NCBI GenBank assembly: GCA_027627225.1 | Contig: CM051025.1 | Location: forward strand, 75,224,474 to 75,288,473 | Source: Congeria kusceri | Lineage: Eukaryota > Mollusca > Bivalvia > Myida > Dreissenidae | Reading direction: 5' to 3' | Length of the DNA: 64,000 nucleotides | Shown: positions 55,449-64,000 of the stretch, in pieces | How positions within the stretch are numbered: position 1 is the stretch's first letter | Layout: each line of letters begins with the position of its first letter | Made by a program: the position numbers and the translations under genes | The notes under the pieces: model-generated | What the model was told of the DNA's origin: nothing | Seen by the model: only the letters and a program-made list of their open reading frames with translations | Database searches by the model: none

Positions 55449-58400
55449 TAACGTATATATCGTGGAGCAATGTGTCTTGAACTCTATATAAACGCCATCG
55501 AGTCCGCATTGAGTGAAAATATATCCAAAAAATGATACATGCAGTTTTCTTTGTAAAAGATAAAAACAACACCACCATTAGTAAACTATTGCATGACTAC
55601 GTACAAGCGCTACAAAACGAAAAACATTCGGACAGTTTTCGAAGAAAAGCGAGTATTTGAGTTTCGTATTAATTTTGTATATATTTTTTTAATGGCAAAC
55701 TAGACAAATGCATTCAAAGTAGGACAAGGCATCCACGCGTCTGTTAAGATATTTAAATTGTAAATATGAAAAGTTACGTTATTACTAAAAAAACACTGTA
55801 GTTTCAATGGGGGGCTTTAATTAACACATTATGATACGGTTACTAGTTGGTTCTTTGTTTTAAACCATTTTGCATATATATTTTCTAAATATACGGCAAT
55901 ACATAAAATATAAAGAAAAAAAATGTATCTAAATTTAACAATAGAGGTTAATAACCATTACGAATCTTCATCGTTGAACAAATACTCGTTAATTACAATA
56001 GCAGATAGGTATTGTAGCCACCTGAACAGTATTTTTGAAAATGTTGTACATGACATGAAAACCTGACCAATCAGTATTATGATGTGTTGAATATTTTCGA
56101 GTACTTTAAGTTCATCATAAAATTTAAGTCGATGCAGTACAATATTTAATTACCAATTAATTTATATTTCTTTTCAAGCATTATGTACATCAAATCGTTC
56201 TTTTTTCAATGTAATATGTAGATCTATTTATTTATTTGTATCTGAATCAAATGTCAGTTAACTGACATGAATTAACACAAGAAGCAGTACCACTGAGTCT
56301 GTGGTCACAAAGTCACATTTTTCGTTACTATTTATATATTTTCCGTGAAGCAGAAATTATGTGTTTGATACAAATATTGAATATCAAACAAAACATTGAA
56401 TCCTGTAGTTACAGATACCTTCCAGAATAATATCAATTTGTTCTTGTCATGCTGATGCTCTATTTAGAAGAAACTACAATAGCAATATCAGTAAGCAATA
56501 GTCCTTATTTTATTTGACCACAAAATAATTATTAATGGTCATGACAGTTCTCGTCTATACGACAATAAATGGAGTCATAAAAGTTGCGAATTGTATGATC
56601 ACTAATGATATAAATGACAAGGTTACCACCGCTTTCATTGTCCCTTTGCTTCTAGAATACGTATCAAGTGTGCTGGCTTTCCACGTATCACATAAAAATA
56701 CCATATTTGATTGCTTACACAACATGCCGTTTGTGATGCGAAGCCCTTAATTGCATTGCGTATTCTACAGCCACAGCCTGAGTTGATTTTGTTGTTTTAA
56801 AAGAAGAAAATCAATGCGTCTCTGAAAATTAGATTAGTCAACTTTCATAGAATAATATCCCTACAAAAAAGCCTCGCTGATGTTTTCATAATCAAATAAA
56901 AGGCAGTTTTAGGACAAAATACAGACTATAGCTTTCGTCGATTTAGCAGCGTGAATACTCAAATTAGAAGGATGCAACATCAAAGACGATTTCGGTAGTT
57001 TATTCTGCGCATCTTTTCGCTCATCAGTGGAGTTTATTTAAATCTTCTATATGAGAAGTTTTTAACAGATAATTCTATTATCAACTGGAATCAGATATAT
57101 TTATAATAATTATAATGACTATAGTAGTAGTGTTTTGTGGCTCAATTATTTGTGAAAGTTTGTTAATACACTGAAAACGAACCTTGCCTGAATAATTAAT
57201 TATAGCTGTGCACTAGCTAGCGATGAACGTAAAAGATTTTTGTTTGTAATAATTTTTTTTGTACATAGTTATACTGAACTGCTGTTATTGACAGAATCAC
57301 ATATTCGTTAACTTTCCTGTTATTGTATTGTTATGATTGCCATTTCAGTCTATTGTTACAGGAAATATCCACTACGCACATGTAAACTACCTACGTTTAC
57401 GCGCAAACAAGCACGGTGATCCCATGTTTTATTTTTTCCAGTCTATTATTCATATACTTATGCATTACATGTTGAACATTCAGGACTTTTTTTGGAACAT
57501 ATTTGTTTTCTATGGTCAAAACCATATATTGTCTTAAGATAGAATTGATGTGTAGCTATTATACAAAGGAAATTGATTATTGTTTGGTAATAAACCAGAT
57601 ATATCTTTGACAAATGAATAACAAATCAACTAGTGTTTGTTCACGTTCTTAAAATATTATTATTCTAAATTAATTATTCATATTGACAGATTATCGTTTT
57701 CTTAAAAAATGTTGTTTAATGTCTTCACTGCAAAAGCTTAAACATCTGAACAAAGAAAACTAAATATTACATATATTAAAACACAAGTAAAACGATTTGC
57801 TCCGCCGGGCCTCGAACGTACGACTTCCGAATCAAAATTCCGACAAGCTAAAACCACTTGCCGGCAGTCTTACTATGCATTTAATACGTGTATTTTTAAC
57901 ATTATATAAGTGATACAGACAACAACGTAAGAAGTTTGTGTGCAATCATTTTGATACTTAGAGGAAGGTAAAGTTTGGTTTTCGGCATAATTGCTCTTAT
58001 CGTACTTGAGTTATGACCCGTCAGGCGACACGTCCGACTCGCGGAGTTCTAGTTGTACATAGTTATACTCAACTGTCCAAATTACCAACGAAAAGCGTTA
58101 CAAACTCGTATATTTTATCTATTTAAATTGGCATTCATTCATTTGTAATCAATTATTTCCAACACATATCTGTGTCAAACGTGTAATCTGGCTTTTTATG
58201 TAAAATGTACTTTTTGTTGTGGAATCTTTTACAATTTTTGAGAGTTGTCAATTTGCCTATCTGTAATCAGGCCGTTTAAATGTGATTATTCTCTGATGAT
58301 ACAATATCTCAATAGATCAATCACTTCTTCGTACAAATAATCGTTCAGATATTTCTGCTAAAGCCAACACATAACGAAATGTTTATTGCATCAGCGCTAT

Positions 58401-60400
58401 GTTCAAGAATCAATTGCGAATTGATTAAAAATGTTGCGCCTGCAATATGGAAATAAATCAGAATCACAAAACATATTAAATGCACAGATCACAAATTGAT
58501 GCTTTCTGGCAAATTTTGTGTTTTAGTATAATATCTGGTAATCTTGCAATCAGGTTATCAATCAGTGACATATTTTCTGTAATGCACATCTATTTAAACA
58601 GAACAATGTTTTTTTTCCAATGCATTTGCACAGAAATAAATTTCATTATAAGAAACGACCGCGTCAAATAAAGCCTCTATTATTTTAAGTATTTTGGCAA
58701 CTTAAATGTAACAAAACTCCTTTTGCAAAATGTGCAGTATAGTATTAAGCACGTGTTACTGTTGGACAAACATCTAAATTGTATTTGTTTTGGTCTAAAT
58801 AACACGTAAAAATAATGTGTTCAACAGTGGCGATAATATTTATCGTTTTATAAGACATAATACTTTGGTTTATTATAAATGCAAAATAACATTTTCTTAT
58901 TTATGTATTAGGTATGTAACATTAAATTTTGCAAATTATCATCTCGTATATTAGGTGAGAAACAAGAAACCTTATTAATCACTTGACATGTATATCAGGA
59001 ATACAACTTTAATCAACTAAACTATTTTCTGTATATTAGGTGTAAAACATGAAGTCGTATACGTCACCATGTTACACTACGTGAACATACGGCAACATCA
59101 AGATATTGATCATACAGTGTATAAAAAAGAGTAATAAAACGAGTCTTTTTATAACAACAACACTTCATTTTCTTAATATTTCCGGTATTAAGAATGAGTT
59201 TAAAAACCAGCCTAATAAGTTAAGAGTAGAACACTTGTCAAAATTAGGACGATATACCAATATATACAACGTCTCTCTTGTTGAGAGTTCCGTACAAATA
59301 CGTAAGAAATATATACTGATAAATACTTCACTTCATGATCGAATGAATACTTTGTTCGGTTATCAAACGGTAATTGAGCGTCTTGTTAGAGATAAAAATG
59401 AATATACATTTTCAAAGACGGATATATTTTTCGATGTTAGATGGACGAACGTGGTTGTACTGAAGAATAATTGATGCAATTAAGGGTTTAACATCACGAC
59501 CCGAATGTGACACACACCACCAAATATGGCATTTTGATTTGCTTAGTGGAAAACCAGCAAATTTGATAGGTCATCTAGAGCTAAATAGGAAATTGAACGC
59601 AGCGGTAATCTCGTTATTTTCGCCGTTAGTGACCGCACAATAGTCAAGGACCGTGCACTAAGAAGTAAAATCATAATTATTGTCGCACTTATTCGTTATG
59701 AAACATAACTGATTCTTTAGCGGGATATATACATTCCGGAAGGTATAAAAAGGATAAAACGTACGCATATTAATATTCGACTATTTATTTGTGGAAATGA
59801 TTTGCGTCTTGTAAATGAGTTTGCAAAATATATTAAGGACAGCTGACTGTGACAGTGATATAAACTGTTTGCAAGGGTATGTCGTTATCAACTATCCATA
59901 TCTAAATTTGTAATATACATGTTCATGTTACGAGCACAAGAATATTGCTTAGCCATTGTTCAGCCTTTGTCAGTCGTCCATCTCGGTCCTGTCGAATGTC
60001 TATCATCATGCTGTGTCCGTAGTTTTCAACATCCAACTCCCAAAATTGGCATTCATCCTCTCGTTTCTACTTGACATTTTAGAGTGGTATGTTGACGTTG
60101 AATAATATACTACATTAGATTGAATAACCATTACACAATCATGATCATCATAACTATCATCACCCTCCTCCTCCTTCACCACTTCCACCTCATGATCATC
60201 TTCAAAAACACCTTAATCAGAACTGTAATTTAGTAATTTGCATCATCTCATGCAAAAACATTATCACTTTGAAAATCAAACACAGCAAACAACCGTTTTT
60301 GTTATTCATTTTAGTTTATATTCATAAAGTATTAACTTAAACATTTACCAGTTTGAAACAATACCAACAGCTCACTCAACGTGTATGTACAGTATACATG
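55449..60400. other. Intergenic DNA downstream of the arrestin gene
   Basis: No gene supported. A degraded tRNA-like sequence lies at about 57795-57880 on the minus strand (anticodon loop ttttgat; 7-bp acceptor stem ctgccgg/ccggcgg; T stem unpaired). 57370-57530 repeats the 20.9 kb sequence. A 122-codon plus-strand ORF at 59106-59474 has no recognisable domain and AT-driven composition. Confidence 0.5.
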
Positions 60401-60411
60401 AATACATTTCT

Positions 60412-61345
60412 TAAGCCCCAGTCAAACTGTCACGACTTTGGCTACGATTGCCCACGATTTACAAAATCTTTACGTACTGGCATCTGTGTGAATCTTAAAG
60501 AATCGTGGGGAATCCTTACCGATCGGGAAAAAAAAAAGCTACGACAGTTTTGAACATGTTCAAAACATTCGTGGCTTGTCGTAGCGCCGCCACGAGCTTT
60601 CCAAAACGTAGGACAATCGTAGTGCCATCGTATCTCAATCTGGCTTATTGTTACAAACATCGTACAGGCATTCGTGGCCTTTCGTGTTTAACCGTGATTA
60701 ATTTATGACTGAATTTATGACATAAATATTACAAGACTGTAGTACGTTATGGTACGTCTTGTTACGTATATGGTACGGATTTCTACGGTTGACCTACGGT
60801 TCAGTTATGATTCCAGTATGATCTTTAGCGACAACTCACGAATATACACGATGGACCAACACAACGCGACGATTGGGTCGCGTTGCCTGTGCGTTTTATT
60901 GCGATGTTACTACGCACTCACTACGTTTGTCTACGTTGGTGTCACGATTATGCACGAGGCATCGTGATGTCCAAATCGCCTTGGGGCGTAGTGAAGCGTG
61001 AAAATTATTAGCTGCTCGTAGCTTTATCGCCATTGAATCTCCATTAATCTTACTACTATGTTAGGAGAAAAGGTAACAATCGTCTGTAATCGTCTGTTAC
61101 CGTAGCGTGTACCTGACGCTATTACAACCGTAACAGATCGTATAATATATTGGTAAAACCGTGGTGAATCGGCTACGAAAACATACAAGTGTCGTCGCTA
61201 TTCGTAGTCTCGCCCTACAACAACCGTAGGTATACTGAGAAGATGCAATCGGGACACTGTTCATCCCGACTCATCACGATTAACACGTCCACGATCAATC
61301 GTGGGCTATCGTAGCCAAAATCGTGACAATGTGACCGGTGCTTTA
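60412..61345. mobile_element. Large CpG-rich foldback element
   Basis: Left taagccccagtcaaactgtc then acgactttggctacgattg, mirrored at the right by atcgtagccaaaatcgtgac then aatgtgaccggtgcttta. The interior is full of short inverted cgtagc/gctacg and aatcgt/acgatt motifs and is visibly CG-richer than the flanks. No coding capacity; the small ORFs inside are incidental. Confidence 0.85.
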
Positions 61346-62617
61346 GATACATGTAAAACATACCGTGAAATTTATAACTGACGTATTATTATCCAAGCTG
61401 TGTGTCGGTCTGTATTAAAATTCCAATTAGGCCTGCTAGAAAGGACTCGGAGAGCGCAGACCTCTTTCAAGGCAGCTCATTCCCCGCATGTGTTGTGCAA
61501 CTAATGAGTTATACAGCATAATGTGACACTTTGCCATATCTCCCGATGATAAAAAACACTTTATGGATCCAGACGGTTATCCAGATCACCACCTAAGTAC
61601 AACAATGGGCTAATTTCTTACCTTCCCATGAAAGTTCATTCAAATCCGTTATACGTTAAGACAAAATACCTATTTCAAAAATATATATATATATATCCAA
61701 CGTGTACGTTGTCAACCAACGAATATAGCCCACCGTAAGCTGTATACGTTGTCAGCCAATAGCCCACCATAAGCTGTATACGTTGTCAGTCCAAGTATAT
61801 AGCTCAAACGTTAAAGTGTTTAATCTAGAAGGGCAGAGGGGCGTGGCGCTTGAATTGGAAAAGGGGCTTTTTGTGCATAGTGACACAGATAAAAAGGGCA
61901 TATTAGGTTTTAATAGTTATTTTACTGAAGTAATATTTCAAACTAATTATGATATTTTATATTACTTAATGATTAATTTTACGTTTGATGATTATTTAAG
62001 CCCCATTATGAACACATTTTAAGTTTCCAATATTATTACTTCTTCTTATGCTTAAGTTATATTATTAAAAGATCAGATAATTTATTTATTTGTCATTCAT
62101 ACGTATTTCCAATGTGCAAATTTGGCAATCATACATGACCACTTATTGACAACTGTCAAACTAAAACTGTTTATGGGCAAGTCATGTTCGTTAATGGTAA
62201 AAAACCTTTAAGTTATAAAAAACCTGGAATTATTTTTATTTTTCATCTTTTGTATTGTAGGATTTTTTATTTGCACCTTAATGGATTATAAGTTGTTGCT
62301 GTTGATGATGACATTGCTACTAGTATTTGTATTAATGGTGAAAAGCTTTAGTCAAGATTGAAAATTTAGCAAACAAACATTAAAATTATTCAGATTGAAA
62401 TGATTTTTTCAATGATTTTTATTTACGGTTGGAAGAAATATTGTATACACATTTTTTATAATCAGTGATTAAAGACCACATTGAGTCTACATTTATATGC
62501 ATTTTTCTCTTTGTTATCACGGTTATCATAAAATGGACAAAACAAAAACATGTTATAAATTGCATATGAAAACGAGGCTGTTAAAAGCAGACAACTTGCG
62601 CTCATTCTTGTAACAAA

Positions 62618-62780
62618 ATCAGCATGTTTTAATGTATCAGCATGTTTTATTGTATCAGCATGTTTTATTGTATCAGCATGTTTTATTGTATCAGCATGTT
62701 TTATTGTATCAGCATGTTTGATTGTATCAGCATGTTTTATTGTATCAGCATGTTTTATTGTATCAGCATGTTTTATTGTA
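62618..62780. repeat. Tandem array, 18-bp unit
   Basis: About nine nearly identical copies of tgtatcagcatgttttat. Because the unit is a multiple of three, ORFs run through it on both strands (e.g. repeated DTIKHA on minus). These are not genes. Confidence 0.95.
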
Positions 62781-62998
62781 TCTGGACACAAACTCGTAGG
62801 CTGAATGACCCTACAGCTGATCTTACCAGTTGGTCACAAAATCAGCATGTTTTATTGTATCTGGACACAAACTCGTAAGCTGAATGACCCTACAGCTGAT
62901 CTTACCAGCTGGTCACAAAATCAGCATGTTTTATTGTATCTGGACACAAACTCGTAAGCTGAATGACCCTACAGCTGATCTTACCAGTTGGTCACAGA
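62780..62998. repeat. Tandem array, ~79-bp unit
   Basis: Three near-identical copies of tctggacacaaactcgtaag, tgaatgaccctacagctgat and cttaccagttggtcac, with tctggacaca at about 62781, 62860 and 62939. Each unit includes one copy of the adjoining 18-bp motif. Confidence 0.92.
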
Positions 62999-63361
62999 TT
63001 AATATATAATATACCATAACATGCCATCACAAAGAGCCCTCGTTAATAGCAATACAGTCACTATATAAGAGGGCAGGGGACGCTAATTGCCTTTGAAAAG
63101 GGCATTGTGGCGGATCAAAAAAGGGGCGTGGCGAGGCGCCACGCTGATTAGGCCTGGATAAAACACTGCCGTTAGCTATCTAGTATTTACGCCGTAAGTT
63201 ATATAAGACATACCATTGCTGCAATTACTTATCATTTACAGTCCGTATCAGACGTATTTGTGACGATGTCCTGTATGCGTCCAAACTTGTAAACAGATGA
63301 GAACTGAACACGAACCAGTATTGTTATAAATAATATCTACATTTAGGCGAGATTATAGAAT

Positions 63362-63770
63362 ATTGTTTTACGATCAAAACAAAATAGATTTAGCGACATT
63401 ATATGCTTCTTTATTAAACGCTGATCAAATATTTTCAACTAAGTAAACAAACTTAGCAGTGTTTATTGCCATGGTACGATTTTCAGGAATCAAATTACGC
63501 AGGATTGGAAATAGCGCTTATGCATATGAGCGATAAATCAAAATCTCTGCGCTTGGCAGAAATATTGGAAATACCGCTTATGCATATGAGAGATTAATAA
63601 AACTCCCTTAACTTTGCCAGACATATTAAATTTTAATGTCACTAGTTGACAATAAATTGCATAATCATGCTTTGAAATTGAGTCTGGAAAATGACAATAA
63701 GACATTTTAGCGTAGAGGCTTGCTGCACATTTTATTTTGAAATGCATGTTTTGGAATCCAAATATATTCA
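63362..63770. repeat. Dispersed repeat pair, copy 2
   Basis: Partner of 54245-54605. It carries an extra ~60-bp internal tandem duplication (ggaaatagcgcttatgcat, then ggaaataccgcttatgcat). Confidence 0.82.
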
Positions 63771-64000
63771 TAATGAGCCCAACGATATGAAGATTGACAG
63801 GATTCTAAAAATATGGGTATATATCTACAATTAAAATGTTAAATCCGAAATTGAAAATAAAAATATACACGTTTATTTACACTTTTGTAGTCATTACCAT
63901 TACCACATATTCGAACATAATAAGTACTCTTCCACTTGCTTGAACATAATTTGAACAAATACTATACAACAATTAGCCAAGTGCCAAGTAACAGAAAAAA

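Noticed and set aside
59106..59474. 122-codon plus-strand ORF
   Set aside because: No recognisable motif, Asn/Lys/Ile-rich as expected from AT-rich DNA, and no supporting splice or promoter context; a chance ORF cannot be excluded.
62462..62878. ORFs of repeated DTIKHA (minus) and FYCISM (plus)
   Set aside because: Direct consequence of an 18-bp tandem repeat with no stops; not a protein.
1..64000. CRISPR array, operon or prokaryotic defence system
   Set aside because: Introns, tRNA SINEs, MITEs and low coding density show a eukaryotic genome. The tandem repeats lack the repeat-spacer structure of CRISPR.

Overview
This is a eukaryotic, AT-rich, intron-rich and repeat-dense window. The repeat families suggest a bivalve mollusc, and a Dreissena-type mussel is my best guess. 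That is an inference from memory of such repeats (arrays rich in tgaccttgacc, elements with gaggc-tgt-gtgg ends, ggccatgatggccc blocks), not a search result. There are no operons and no long uninterrupted genes except one giant exon.

Two protein-coding genes can be reconstructed from splice signals and reading-frame phase, and they point away from each other. Gene A (minus strand, about 41.3 kb down past the left edge) has a probable 5' UTR exon near 41.24 kb, a start codon at 39401 and at least twelve coding exons. One of these, 14567-18118, encodes about 1,184 residues of acidic, Ser/Thr-rich, mostly disordered protein. It is followed by small exons that encode a long coiled coil. Every junction keeps phase. 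I do not recognise the family. A hydrophobic C-terminus that appears if the giant exon is read to its stop at 14423 is probably intron read-through, because a consensus donor lies before it and an in-phase exon follows at 12.5 kb. Gene A's 3' end is outside the window.

Gene B (plus strand, 43971-55448) is an alpha-arrestin (arrestin-domain-containing protein) in seven exons, 434 residues, with N- and C-type arrestin folds and a basic C-tail that lacks a PPxY motif. Its start codon sits about 10 bases after a nearly perfect palindrome. Its second intron carries a roughly 60-bp tandem array that resembles the intron's own 3' splice-site region.

The rest is repeats. 5.9-9.9 kb: nested arrays with a hAT-like non-autonomous element inserted (8-bp target duplication). 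10.5-11.3, 21.5-23.0 and 24.5-25.2 kb: arrays of a ~165-bp unit. 18.7-19.1 kb: a ~24-bp minisatellite rich in the octamer ATGCAAAT. 19.35-20.14 kb: a foldback element with a perfect 6-bp target duplication. 27.3-28.7 kb: a second tgacctt array. 33.5-37.1 kb: decayed duplicated element. 38.18 and 45.5 kb: tRNA-derived SINEs. 42.45-42.90 kb: a piggyBac-like MITE in TTAA. 46.1-48.1 kb: palindromic and inverted elements. 49.2-50.3 kb: another array. 54.2 and 63.4 kb: a dispersed pair. 60.4-61.3 kb: a large foldback. 62.6-63.0 kb: two adjoining tandem arrays. From 55.5 kb to the right edge I see no gene.
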